Source: Rhizopus arrhizus
Lineage: Eukaryota > Mucoromycota > Mucoromycetes > Mucorales > Rhizopodaceae
DNA length: 64,000 bases
NCBI GenBank assembly: GCA_024220505.1
Contig: JAKZZE010000005.1
Span: 2,254,501-2,318,500 of the forward strand
Direction of reading: 5' to 3'
Shown: positions 11,965 through 22,855 of the stretch, one piece after another
How the letters are laid out: each line of letters begins with the position of its first letter
How positions within the stretch are numbered: the first letter of the stretch is position 1
Position numbers and translations under genes: made by a program
Notes under the pieces: model-generated
What the model was told of the DNA's origin: nothing
The model's input: only the letters and a program-made list of their open reading frames with translations
The model's database searches: none

Positions 11965-13037
11965 TTAATTAACTTGAAACTTAAAGTTCTTGAAGTAACT
12001 ATACTGAGTTTTAGGTGTAGCCCAAGTGTTGTCAGATCCGCCAAAGAAAGTATGGAACACTAAGATAATATAGAGTTAATTATATTATAAAAACCATTCA
12101 TTTTTTTGTATGCTTTACTGATGCCAACGGTATTGGGTGTGGTGCTTGTACGAATGACTACATTCTTTATGTCCACTTTTTTAACTCCATTCACGTAAAG
12201 AATCATGCGACCATTACGCTTATTGACTTGATTGAGAGTGAGGACTTGACGAACGGTTGTCCAAGCACCTTTTTTGAACTCAAATTGACCACGGCCCAAA
12301 CTATAGCCATAGTCTGAGTTACAGATATTGACCTTGTTATCACAAATATCTGAGCGTTGTTTGTTGTGAGGAAGATAGGCATAAATTTCACCTAAGCCAT
12401 CATCTCTCCACATGAGTCTAATGAGTTCATATTTTAGCTAATTCTGTATGGTATGATCCTATTTAATTCTAACCTTGATGTAAAGCAAGAACCTGATTCA
12501 TCACCGCCTGTACATTCACCATTACCACCAAATACACCAGGAAGCTTACCACCTATCAAACGAGATGAGTTTCTTGTTTCATGCAATTGGGTCTGTACCT
12601 TTCACAAAATCAAAGTTCTTTGGGAAATAAACACTGTATTGCAAAGAAACTGTCTTTGCTCTCTTTGAGACCGTGATGGGTTCAGCCAAGAATCCAAGAC
12701 CACCCGTAAGGCTTCCTTCAGGGTTTCTGGAGTGAGCATTGTATTTCACACGAAGGACATAGTCATCCGAGTTTTTTTTTGCAGGATCCTTGACAGCCGC
12801 ATTTGAATCTTCATAACCGCTCCATGCCCAAAGCCAGCCTCTGTGCTTTGGAATTTTCCATTTTTCGTTCCATTGACTGGTCAAACCAACAATAGTGTCT
12901 GACTTGTACTTGTTCCAGTTTGAAAAGTACCAACTGTTTGATACTCGTTTCTCGAGCTCGGCAGCCTCACTGGCTTCTGTATATAGAACGGAAAGGAGGA
13001 CAATGCAGACAAATAACAGCAATCGGTTGTAAGCCAT
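11965..13037 (-). CDS. Secreted polysaccharide lyase, family 14-like
   Basis: There are four exons: 13037-12599, 12552-12474, 12417-12095 and 12059-11965. They total 936 nt, 311 residues, and all junctions are GT-AG and in frame. Residues 1-23 form a signal peptide (MAYNRLLLFVCIVLLSV...), followed by a possible Kex2 site KR at 30-31, so the enzyme is probably secreted. Family features are GGKLPG with a GGN.EC loop, LMWRDDGLGE.YAY, YG.SLGRGQF.F, and near the end FFGGSD..WATP. These match fungal polysaccharide-lyase-14-type proteins, which cleave uronic-acid polymers (alginate or glucuronan) by beta-elimination. The exact substrate is unknown. The upstream in-frame ATG at about 13142 lies in low-complexity leader, so the start before the signal peptide was chosen. 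The gene stands alone among repeats. Confidence 0.8.
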
Positions 13038-15448
13038 ATGTCTTTTTTGATCTATAATTAAGAAAAAGAAAAGGGAAAGGATAAGAAAATAGTAGAAGTA
13101 AAGGAAAGAATAGGTGATAATGAAATAAAGAAAAAGGTACAATATATATGTGTATGCTTCACTAAAAAGAGAATAACGTGAGATGAGTAAATTAACGTGT
13201 TACAATAATTTTTAACTCTTTTTTATATTCTTGATGATATACTTACTAGATGACTTGAAATAATAATCCTTAATACTCCTTAATCATCCATCTTGCTCCT
13301 AGATCATCTTTTCTTTCATTATTCTACTTTATTAGTTATAAAGACCAAAAGAAAAGAAGAACAATTCTGTTCAATAAATGATTGATTTCAAAATAATCAA
13401 TTTTGTTACACAAATCAAACAGAAAAAGGAAGTGTGCCTATCAGCTTCAATGTTACATTTGAGCTTAGAATGTGCAAGGTGCTTGCAAATCGAATAAACA
13501 GCGTGTTTTTCATTTATCTTCGGCGGTATATTAATTCATCATTTGACATGACCCCAGCAGTAGCATTCAAATCGATTCCTATTATCCGCATTCAGAAAGA
13601 AAGAAATGTTGTTTACAGAATACAACCTTATGTAAGAATGGCTTCTTGTATGCCATTAAAACGAGATGCCTGTATTTTAGCTTGGTAAAGAAAGAAGGAA
13701 GGGGGATGATTTTATCAGAAACAATTATCCTATTGTGCAATTTGCACTAAGAAAATACTATTACATTATTGGTTAGTTCTACTCAAAAAAGTCTATATTA
13801 CTCGTGATATACTGTCCTTGTTGTCATTCATGAAAATTCTGACAGTTGCTAGTCAATATAAAAGCGGAGCACATAGGAGGGGGGGTTTTTTTTGAAGAAA
13901 ACAGAAAACGAGTTGTCGAAACATTCAGCTTGTGAACCGTTCTTTTTCTATTTGTTACAAGAGTATATTATAAATAGGATGCGACTTTCATTAGATTTGC
14001 GGTAGAATAGTAACAATGAAATTCCTTTTAGCTTTTTTTGTAAAATAAGAAATTTGGAAATTAATGTTTTAAAGGAAAAAATTGCGTGCCCTATAATAAT
14101 GCAACCTTTGGATGAATTTTATAACTTGCAGTGACTTTCATGTTAAAGCTCTTTTTTATATACCCTCTTTCTGTCCTTCTCGTTTTTTTTTTTTTTTTTT
14201 TTTTTTTAGCTTAATAATAAGGTTAATTCTTGCTTGATACAGCTAATTTTCTGTAACTATGTTGCACTGAGTTATAAAAAGGAGGTGATGAATCCCAATT
14301 TTCAGTAGCTAAAATAACGTGGATGCATGACCATACTTACTGTTCTGTACTAGAATCACAGGAAAGATAATATATTAAAGCATATTTTATAGTTATCATT
14401 AATCTGTTTGGGAACTTTATAAGGCTAATATGAAGTGTCTTTTATGAACAAAGCATCATTTTAAATCAGAAAATTATACCGTGTTACAAAGCAAGGCATT
14501 ACAGAGACTTACAATTATCTTTGAGCAAATAACTGTTGAGAGAGATTGACAGCAAATAATAACTAAACGGGCAGCAAATTCTGTTTTCATATAAAATGTC
14601 CTTAATATAAGCGTAGTATGTAGGGTAATCTTTTTTTTTAAAAAAAAAAAACAAGGAATTGCAAAGATAAAACCCTTTATGTGTTAATTCTCCATCATCC
14701 ATGTTGAAAGCACGACAATCATTCTCACAGTAACGCTATTAGTTTTAGGAAGCGCCGTGTTACCAGTAATACTTGAATTATAAAAATAATATACAGTTGT
14801 AAGCTCAATAAATAGATTAGTCAATGTATTTCCAATAAACTGTTCAATCTCTAAGGGAAATGGGACTCTTTCAAGAAAACAATTAAAAAGCAACATAAAG
14901 CTTCTGCAGAAACAAGTGTGTATAACCAGCTGAACAAATTAATCAGCTCCTATTTCATTGAAATAATATCTTTTGATGGTATTTCAATAATTCAATCTGT
15001 CTAAATATATTACTTTTTAAACATAGGAATAAACTCGTTCAGCTTCAACATGAAATCTCTGAAATAGACATCCTTGGAGTAAGCAGGCGTTAGATAAACA
15101 AGAAATAATCAGCTGGTTTTCTTTTCTTTTTGTTTTTGTTGTTTGTGCTTTGTAATTTGTGCTAAGTTTGATAACGACAATAAAACCTGAGACAAAGAAC
15201 AGAGCAAAAAAAAAAAAATCTATGGATTAACCTTTGTGGTGAACGACTACTGTTTTCTACGTGAATCTTGAGGATTTGCTTTGTGACTCTTGCTACCATT
15301 TGCTTAGGCCAAAAAAGATGATGATCAAAGATAAATTTCCAGTAAAGTTATCATAGAGGGAGCAAAGCACAAGCTATAATATCCAAGTAAGTCAGAGAGA
15401 GTGAAAGAATAACTTCAATGCTAAAGGGAAGAAGGGAGTTAGATGAGA
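13038..15448. other. Long gene-free AT-rich interval
   Basis: It contains homopolymer tracts (poly T near 14187-14208) and a dispersed block at 15125-15205 similar to 9773-9850. Short ORFs at 13434-13688, 14499-14702 and 14684-14896 show no motif and no coding bias that I trust. Confidence 0.6.
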
Positions 15449-15867
15449 GTATAATTCAACCAGGCAGAGTCATTAAAAGGGCGAGAAGCAATTGTTTACC
15501 AGATTTCATGTTTGAAGGAACAAGACAAGACAATGTGTTCTTCAGCATCGACACCGACATAATAGACACAATCAGGATCCAGGAATCAGGTTGGGATAAA
15601 TTGTTAAAGACGTTCTTTGCACAGCATGCTGTGATGATAGAGTCTTCAGAGTAGCATGTGAGCTCTGTGTGGGATAAATATCTTCCGAAAACGACGCCAG
15701 GCAGAAGGATACGATTCTGGCAACGTACATAAATGAGATAGCTGATATTAACAAAACCATTTGGTATTAAAAGAAGCAATAAGAGTTCCATCTGGTAAAG
15801 GTGAATCCAGAATGTTGTCAAAGTCTGCTTCAGTAAGCACAGGAAGTGGTAGTACTGACGAGACCAT
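15449..15867 (-). pseudogene. Fragment of a LINE ORF2 C-terminus
   Basis: On the minus strand from an ATG at 15867, stop-interrupted frames read as the tail of a LINE ORF2: an acidic leader (EADFDNILDSPLPDGTL), then WRRFRKIFIPHRAH, then CKERL, then a DCVYYVGVDAEEHIVLSC Cys/His segment like the zinc-ribbon that follows RT in this LINE group (compare 5040-5180). At least four stops occur. No RT precedes it. Confidence 0.6.
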
Positions 15868-15950
15868 GTGTGTTGAATTGTCTAAACGCTATTGTAAATC
15901 CTGCCGCCTACCTAGTCGTCAACTGTGTGCATAAAGTAGCACATTTCAGA

Positions 15951-16396
15951 ACATGGAACCAAGGAAATTGAAAGAATTGTTCCAAGAATGGAATGGGATA
16001 ATGCACATCTACAAGAAAAAAGAATCAGAGTAGGTCTAATCAGCTTCCTTTTTATAATTGTTATTAACAGTCCATTATTTAAGCTGTGTATATGTACACT
16101 TTTTGAACGAGGGGTTGGCCTCCGTTCGTTATTACACTCGTAATAACGCTACACTTGGAGGCGAGCCGGTGCAAATCTTACCGGTCTACAATGAAAATAA
16201 GCCTGTGAATTATGCACAGGTACCAGTCTCTTTCCTTTCTTCTCCTGCGCAGTTAGTCTCTGCTATTGAACCTCAATAACAATGACTGTAATCTGACCTT
16301 CAACAATCTCAGAATAGTGCTTTTAACACCATGATCAAGAGAAACCTTGATGAAATTAATAATATGATCAAAGCATACGACAGTGAAATTGAACAA

Positions 16397-16447
<51 letters not shown>
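15951..16447 (+). other. Possible retroposed fragment ending in poly(A)
   Basis: A short ORF (from ATG 15953, MEPRKLKELFQEWNG) is followed by a GTAGGT...CAG intron-like gap, then a coding-like stretch at 16085-16279 (VRYYTRNNATLGGEPVQ, PVYNENKPVNY). A coiled-coil-like piece at 16331 runs into 49 consecutive A. I do not recognise the protein. The sense-strand poly(A) is compatible with retroposition. Confidence 0.35.
16399..16447 (+). repeat. Poly(A) run of 49
   Basis: Uninterrupted A from 16399 to 16447, directly downstream of the coding-like fragment. Confidence 0.9.
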
Positions 16448-16449
<2 letters not shown>

Positions 16450-16699
16450 AAGACTATGCAAGATCTATTATATGATTAGCTTATTTTTTTATTGTTTTAA
16501 CATATCTTGTTATGCCATTTATTAAATCTTTTTTATAATAAAATAAATATTCCTATGCACAGCTGTATAATGTAATGTTATAATCAGAATAGCAAATTGT
16601 CATATACATCCTGTAATTGTAATTATAGAAAATGAATTTATTTGAACTTCTTGAAACAATAAGCCTTTGCCCAAAGAGGGCTATAAAAAGAGTTATCGA

Positions 16700-16763
16700 G
16701 ATATTTATTATTTATTATTATATTATTTATTTTATTTATTTTATTTATTTTATTTATTTTTTT
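16700..16763. repeat. ATTTATTTT minisatellite
   Basis: Tandem 9-bp units of T/A composition, several copies in a row. Confidence 0.8.
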
Positions 16764-16829
16764 CAGTAAAAAAATGCTCAAGCAACATAGCATCAATTAA
16801 AAGCAGAGGGTGACAGATTCTGGAGTTGT

Positions 16830-17155
16830 CTAACCCTATGTTTGTCCGTATAAGTAATGTAGGCTTCTACATATTTAGGCTTAGAGTCTTCAATCTTTGG
16901 TTTCTTAGCTTTCTTTTCTACAGCACTCTTATCAGCAGGTTAATGAGCCAAGTAACTCTGTTAGATTGTTATGGTTTCAAGCACACTATGATGGTCTGTA
17001 ATCTCTGTTAAGGCACCCTCCATCGGGTCAAAAACGTTAGTTCCATTGTCGTCGAGGATATTATCATTTCCGTCTTCATAGTAGAAGGTAAATGTCATGG
17101 TACAATTTTAACTGAAAACAAAATATAAAAGTATAATAGTCTTGGATGGTTCATA
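16830..17155 (-). pseudogene. Second transposase N-terminal fragment
   Basis: On the minus strand ATG 17098 starts MTFTFYYEDGND..., nearly the same as 11092. It stops, then a further open stretch (about 16950-16845) encodes a lysine-rich block (EKKAKKPKIEDSKPKYV) ending at YTDKHR. This matches the leader-plus-linker of Tc1/IS630-type transposases in this lineage (an inference). The rest of the protein is missing. Confidence 0.45.
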
Positions 17156-17763
17156 TATAACTATATGTTTTGATGTCAATTAAGGTTAACCAACAATTAT
17201 CATAACGACAACATCTCCTTTTAGGTCGAGCAAATTCTCTTAAAAATTATTTGAGATCGTTAGAACAAAATAGAATATGATATTATGCTAGAAACTTCTT
17301 GGACCTTTATTTTATAGCGTATTTCAAAGATACATAAGAGCGAAATAAACGAAAACTTTTAAAGATGAATTGGATTTAAGCTCGGACAAAACATAAGATA
17401 AAGAATTGAGGGAAAAACAAATCATATACTAAAAGAAATAATAACAAAAAATGAGGGATGGGAATCATAACATTTCCTATTTTGTTCTTCATGTCTAATT
17501 ATCAATTTGACCTTGATTTCACCTAAAAAAGAAAGACAGTAAAATTCGCGTTTTACTTGACACGATAATGAAGTATATGGCCATGCTTGAAGATACAAAT
17601 CTTTCATTCTTTATTCAGTTTTAAAAAAGTGATCCCTTTTTTTTCAGTCCTGTTCAATCTTATTGATTTTATTTTTATTTTTATTTTTTCCGTAACCAAG
17701 AACCTTCAACTACATCACTCCATTTTTTTTTTATTTTCATTATAACTATGGTTTGCTTTACTC
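17156..17763. other. No gene seen
   Basis: AT-rich. No supported ORF on either strand. Confidence 0.5.
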
Positions 17764-19208
17764 ATGAATCCCATTCCTCATGACATGAGGACCGGATTCC
17801 GGCTGACAAAAGATGATTGTCAAGTATACAAAATATTGGATCTTTTTTGTGTACTTCCTGTAGAGCATTGGGCTGATCTTGACAAGGTCATTTCTGAACT
17901 GTTGAATATAGACAAATCTCTCCATGGTGATCCAAAAACTGTCAAAGATATTCTCCAAAAATCTTTGTGATTGGCAAAAAGCGAAAAGACTGTTACCCAT
18001 TGCGCACCTTTTATAATCAGTTGGTCACCTACTACAAATCCAAGAACATCACCATGGCCTTCGTAACCATTTGGACCCAAAAGCAACGGTTGCTACAAGA
18101 AAAAATGCGCGCATTTGGTATTGGTGTGAGATTATCAACACTGGGTGCCATTCAATTTGGTGAAGAAATTGAATCATGAATTGAAAAGGGCCTGGACCCA
18201 TCACCTTCTCAGCAACAACAAGAGCCACAACAAGACAAGCCATAGCAAGCACGGAAGCAACAAGAATCGGTGGTGAAAGCGGATGAATCAACTGATGAAT
18301 TGGTGTCCTTCTATTTAACGTTAGAGGAATATGATGCCTATTACTTCCAAGACTCAACCCTTGACACAAGAATCAAGCATGGGGCCCTTCACATCTTCAA
18401 CTCTTGGAAGAGTGACATGGAATTGACCAACATGCAGCGATATTGGATGAAGTGTGGCTTATCTTCGATTTTGGATATAGTCAATCCCAAGTCTACTCGA
18501 GCCTTTTTGCATTGTGAAGAACAGGATTAGCATCATGTTGAAACCAAGTTTACCCTCAAACATCGAACCTCTCTCGAAGGTCAATGGTGATTTGACCAAG
18601 CTCCTCAGAGAAGCCAAGGACAATCTGGACGACTGCATTCAACCTCTCCTGAATGACAAGACAGCTGGCCCCTCCTCATGGTTTTTGCAGGCAAATGGCC
18701 TTCATTCACATCTTGGAACTGTTCATCTGGCTGAATCTGGACTCTATGCCGCTATCCATCAAGGCATCATTCATTTCCCACGAAATTTGGCCTCCTTCCA
18801 CGACTTTAAGAAATTATTGGCCTTGCTTTTCATGGTGACCTTTGATTTGAAACAAAATGCGATCATGATCCGAAAATCAATTAGCTGTATTGATGATTGT
18901 AGCAGCACCGTTGGAGGTCAACCAACCATCAAGGTTCGTGGATGACGGGCAGCCGATTGGCAAAGACCACAAGACCAACTTACTACGACCCTCCCATTGA
19001 TGACGTTAAACTTGCTCATCTTCCTCCGGCATTGTTTGTTTCGCTATCTGCAGATACTTCTTCATGTTCTCCTGGTGGGTCTCGTTCCCCTTCTCCTGAC
19101 TGTGCCGATGAATATGAATGGATGTCTGAGGATGGCAAATTCTATAATATATATACCAAGGCCATTGCAAACAGGCACCTTTTCTCAAATATATTCAATA
19201 CCATATGA
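17764..19208 (+). pseudogene. Unrecognised protein gene with stops and frameshifts
   Basis: Coding-like sequence alternates between two frames: 17764-17970, 17967-18530 (broken by TGA 18177-18179 and TAG 18243-18245), 18514-18945 and 18942-19208. The composition (charged, hydrophobic-patterned, CAG-rich linker near 18205-18265, Ser/Pro-rich acidic end SPGGSRSPSPD) is protein-like. Frame changes occur at overlaps without splice signals, so decay is more likely than introns. I do not recognise a family. About 480 residues are represented. It could be a domesticated or transposon-derived host gene copy. Confidence 0.5.
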
Positions 19209-19382
19209 AGATTGAATCTGTTTTCTCTCTAACTATTCTCCACCCTTCTATTGAATTAAAAAAATTTAAACTACACTTTATCATGATTACTTAGCTTAGA
19301 AAGATATAAGGGGAAAAAGGAAATTTTGTTTTTAGTATATATAAGGAAATATTGTTTATAGCATATATAAGGAAAATAAAGT

Positions 19383-19425
19383 GAGGCTCAGAGAGCATGT
19401 ACCACATTTTCGGTCTTCTTTTTGC
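19383..19425. repeat. Third copy of the 10.5-kb repeat edge
   Basis: CTCAGAGAGCATG and CATTTTCGGTCTTC occur in the same order as the outer left arm at 10482-10540 (reverse complement). Confidence 0.55.
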
Positions 19426-19620
19426 CAACAGCGTTATTAATCAAGCGTAGTACAATTGACAATTGGAAAAAAGTTGCCTCTTGGTTCCACAAACATTTCA
19501 TTAGGAAATGAGCTATTTGTATTCCAATGCATGAGCAAATTATTTCTGGATAAAGTGTAGATATGCTTTTTTTATGCTCCTTTTCTTTTTCCCTGTTATA
19601 TATACAAAAAATTATTCTAC

Positions 19621-20538
19621 ATGCATATTGTTTCCTTTGCTATCGGATTTTTGCACCTTATCAATACTGTCATTGCTACTATAATGCAGCCATGTCAAAA
19701 TTTATCCAAGACAGCCACTGATGAATGTTACATGAAAATAGCTTTAGATTATGCTTTAATTCATAATCCTAAATTTCCATTCGGTGCTTTGATTGTGGAT
19801 CATATAAAAAATGAGATATCATGTTACGGTGCAAACTCCAATACTAAGAACAAGTTACTTCATGGTAAGAACTCAAAAATAGAGTATGTCCTGAATTTTA
19901 TATACTTAAATCTTATTATAGGAGAAACATCTGCCTTTTGGAAGTAAGTTGAAGCTTTGTTTTGTAGAAATTTGAACTTATTAATTTGAATAGTTGTACA
20001 GAAATGTATCCTTCTCCAACAGGGAATGACATGACAGATCCAGGTTTAGATTGGTCTCATCAAACACTTTATACAACAGGAGAACCAGTAAGTCTTTTCA
20101 ATGAAAAAAGGAGATCAAACCTCACAGTCTGTTAGTGTCCAATGTGTGCTTCTCAAAGTGTTTATCGTGGTGTTGCTCGTATCGTATGGGGAACTTCAAT
20201 TCCTGATATCAATAAAAGTGGTCGAGAACAGATCACAATTCGAATGTAAAATTGAACTAGACATGCTCTGCAACATATATTTCTAATATTACATCTATAG
20301 GGATGATGTGATTCAATCTGCAAAATTAGGTGCCAATATTCCAAATCGTCGAGTACCAGTGGTTGAAGGTAGTGTCTTGAAAGATGAATGCGATTTTGCC
20401 TTTTGGTGCGCCTTTGCTTCCTTTCGAGATGAACAATACCATGCAAAAATGATGAAGGATGGTCATTTGGATTATATCAAGGATAGAGAATCCCGTTTTA
20501 AATGTACGGATGACTTAGTCATTCATGACGAATTTTAA
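19621..20538 (+). CDS. Nucleoside/nucleotide deaminase-like protein with signal-peptide-like N-terminus
   Basis: Five exons (19621-19864, 19922-19943, 19994-20087, 20136-20245, 20301-20538) give 235 residues, all with GT-AG junctions. The zinc-dependent cytidine/guanine deaminase fold is shown by HGE at residues 81-83 (zinc-binding His and catalytic Glu) and PCPMC at 120-124 (two zinc-binding Cys), separated by NCTEMYPSP and LYTTGEP. These are hallmarks of the CMP/dCMP-type deaminase family, and the spacing fits guanine deaminase or tRNA-adenosine-deaminase-like members. The first 19 residues are hydrophobic like a secretion signal, unusual for this family. A second start at about codon 22 (ATG 19684) would give a cytosolic form. 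Substrate not determined. Confidence 0.82.
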
Positions 20539-20552
20539 TCTCTATGTTTGTA

Positions 20553-20596
20553 CAATGGTCAACAGCCACTCCATGTAAAAATACGCTGTAAATAAA
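20553..20596 (+). promoter_or_regulatory. 3' UTR element with Pumilio-type motif (deaminase gene)
   Basis: Just after the deaminase stop lies CACTCCATGTAAAAA followed by TGTAAATA. TGTAAATA is the classical Puf-protein recognition word, and it overlaps an AATAAA poly(A) signal. The block is matched at 22006-22036 after the next gene. Confidence 0.45.
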
Positions 20597-20841
20597 AGCT
20601 TTTATGTATATTCACTTCACAGATAAAGAAAATTATACTAGTATATTTTGTGATACAATATCGGCTTAATCATACTGATAAAGGAACTTGTTATCTAGCT
20701 TTTCACACACACACACACATACATACACACACGCACCCTTTTAGTAGAGACTGATTAGATACCATGTGAAAATAAAGCCTATGCAAATGTACATATAAGA
20801 GGAAGGCAATAAAGATAAGCTTATTTTCTTTATATTGTTCA

Positions 20842-21916
20842 ATGACCATAATCACTCAAGCTGCTGCTGCCTCCGCAAGTATACCAACCTCTCAAAGAGA
20901 TTTCATTCGTGTTGATTTGTCTGATTTTGATAATCGGCAACAAGAGATTACCAAGGCACTCATGAAAGCAGCTACATCTCAAGGTTTCTTTTATGGTAAT
21001 ATCTAAAGGGATACTACAACATTTCAACAAATAAATTGATATATATCTCGCAGTTGTAAATCATGAAATACACATTCAAGATATACGAGACATGTTTCGA
21101 GCCAGTCATAATTTTTTTAACTTAGAAGATTCTATCAAGAGCAAGTATTCAATAGATATCAAGAGGAATGCGGGCTGGGAAAAGATGGCCCAAATTAGGC
21201 CTTCTACAGGTGTTGCTGATCTGAAAGAATCCATTCAACTCGGTTTTCATGGCATTGAAGACATTTGGCCGACCACAGAAGATGCTCCTAACTTTCGAGA
21301 GACAGCCGAAAGGTTCATGCATCAGTGTGCCAATGTCTCAAAAAAACTCTTGAAATGCCTTGCTCTTGGCCTTGGGTATCAGGAAGACTTCTTTAATCGC
21401 TCTCACCGAATAAACGAGCCCGATTGTCTCAACACTTTGCGGTGTCTTCACTATCACGATATCACTGGGCAGAACTTCCCTCCCGAGTACTGGCGTGCAG
21501 GTGCTCATACTGACTTTGATACCCTAACCCTACTCTTTCAACAACAGGGTGAGGATGGACTTGAGGTCTGCCCTGGGCGAGAGGTATCTACCGAGTTTGG
21601 TCATGGTGATCTCTGGACACCTGTGAGTCCTAAGGAAGGCGAGATTGTCTGTAACGTGGGTGACATGATGATGCGGTGGTCCGATGATCAATTCAAGAGT
21701 AACTTTCATCGTGTACGCGCCCCTAAAGTGGGCGAGTATCAGGGTCCTCGATACTCTATTGCTTACTTCAATCAGGCCAATAAATCGGCTGTCATCCAAG
21801 GCCGTGCTCAGTATACAGAGCCAATTACTGCTGCTGAATTTATTCGACAAGCAATGGAAAGAAACTATCGAGCTTTGCAAAACTTGAAGCATTCTTCTGT
21901 TTCAACTCAAGATTAA
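20842..21916 (+). CDS. 2-oxoglutarate/Fe(II)-dependent oxygenase (isopenicillin-N-synthase-like)
   Basis: Two exons (20842-20995 and 21054-21916) encode 338 residues. The N-terminal half has the DIOX_N-type pattern (VDLSDF, SQGFFYVVNHE). The C-terminal jelly-roll holds the iron triad HTD at about 203-205 and a distal His in FHRV at about 270. The RYS motif near 284-286 would bind 2-oxoglutarate. Members oxidise diverse small molecules (hydroxylation, ring closure, demethylation), so the substrate cannot be read off. No secretion signal, probably cytosolic. It follows the deaminase by 303 bp on the same strand, but I have no evidence of a shared pathway beyond a matching 3' UTR block. The start is the first ATG, giving the usual leader before the VDLSDF strand. 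Confidence 0.88.
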
Positions 21917-22005
21917 TCTTTTTCACCCTTTATGAAGCATAAAGAGTTACTATGTACATATAGAAACATGGTTTATTCTATATAAGTCCCTTGAAGGTTC
22001 AAGAT

Positions 22006-22036
22006 CACGGTACAGTCACTCCGTGTAAAAAACCTG
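22006..22036 (+). promoter_or_regulatory. 3' UTR element with Pumilio-type motif (2OG oxygenase gene)
   Basis: CACTCCGTGTAAAAA is followed by TGTAAATAAA. Sequence and spacing are nearly those of 20553-20596 although the genes are unrelated. Confidence 0.45.
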
Positions 22037-22243
22037 TGTAAATAAACATGCATATTTGTTACAAAAAAAGGTTTCCTTTCTTATCAAGGCTGTTTTTCTT
22101 TTTTAAAAAAATGTTTGATTCATGATATACACCACCACACTTTGCCGGAACAGAATAATAACCGAGAATTAGTAATAATTTTATCCGCTCAATAGAAAAT
22201 TAACTACGCAATTTTTTTGACATTTCTCTCTAATTAAAAGATC

Positions 22244-22855
22244 ATGGCCAGCGAATCAGTACAAACAGATCCTGAAACAGGAAAAGCAATTCCTATGAAG
22301 GACGGAAAGCCCTGTCGAGCCTGTGTTGATTTTAAGACATGGACAAAATTAGAAAAGGCAAAGACAAAAAAGCCTACAGCAACAACCGAAGAAAACAGTC
22401 AAAAGCAAGAATCCGTAGAAAAACCTCAACAAAGTAATGAGGATTGGAAACGTGATAATTGTCCTGCTGATGTAGAAACCCTGGGTAGACACACTTGGAC
22501 CTTGTTACATACCATGGCAGCTTATTATCCAGAAAGACCCAGTCCAGGTCAAAAAGAAAGTATGAAAAACTTTTTTACCTCCTTTTCAGAAAATTATCCT
22601 TGTTGGTTCTGCAAGGTAAAAAATACATGAAATTTTATTTGTTTGGCTTTTTTTTACTTAGCAAAATGATAGAATGATTTTCAAGAAGATATGAAAACAG
22701 ATCCAATAGACGTTAAAAATAGAGAAACCTTAAGCCAATGGTTATGTAGAAGACATAACGTAGTGAATGAGAAACTGGGAAAGAAACAGTTTGATTGCAG
22801 CAAAGTGTTTGAACGTTGGTTAAATGGACCACCTAATGGAAAGTGTGACCAATAA
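22244..22855 (+). CDS. ERV1: Erv1/ALR FAD-linked sulfhydryl oxidase
   Basis: Two exons (22244-22615 and 22673-22855) give 184 residues. The start ATG is followed by a CRAC-containing leader (PCRAC at about 24-28, a shuttle-disulfide-type motif) and a Lys/Glu/Gln-rich linker. The Erv1 core follows: LGRHTWTLLHTMAAYYPE, the redox-active CWFC at about 120-123, CRRHNVVNEKLGK and FDCS. In mitochondria Erv1 re-oxidises Mia40 in the intermembrane space and passes electrons to cytochrome c. Length and motifs fit the mitochondrial type rather than ER Erv2 (no signal peptide). The acceptor at GATAG (22668-22672) was chosen over an earlier TTAG because it keeps the frame. Confidence 0.9.

Noticed and set aside
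12453..12668. Plus-strand ORF across the PL14 gene
   Set aside because: It is antisense to exon 2 and introns of the lyase gene.
13434..13688. ORF with KVLANRIN resembling a LINE RT motif
   Set aside because: Only a few residues match and no neighbouring RT motifs are present.
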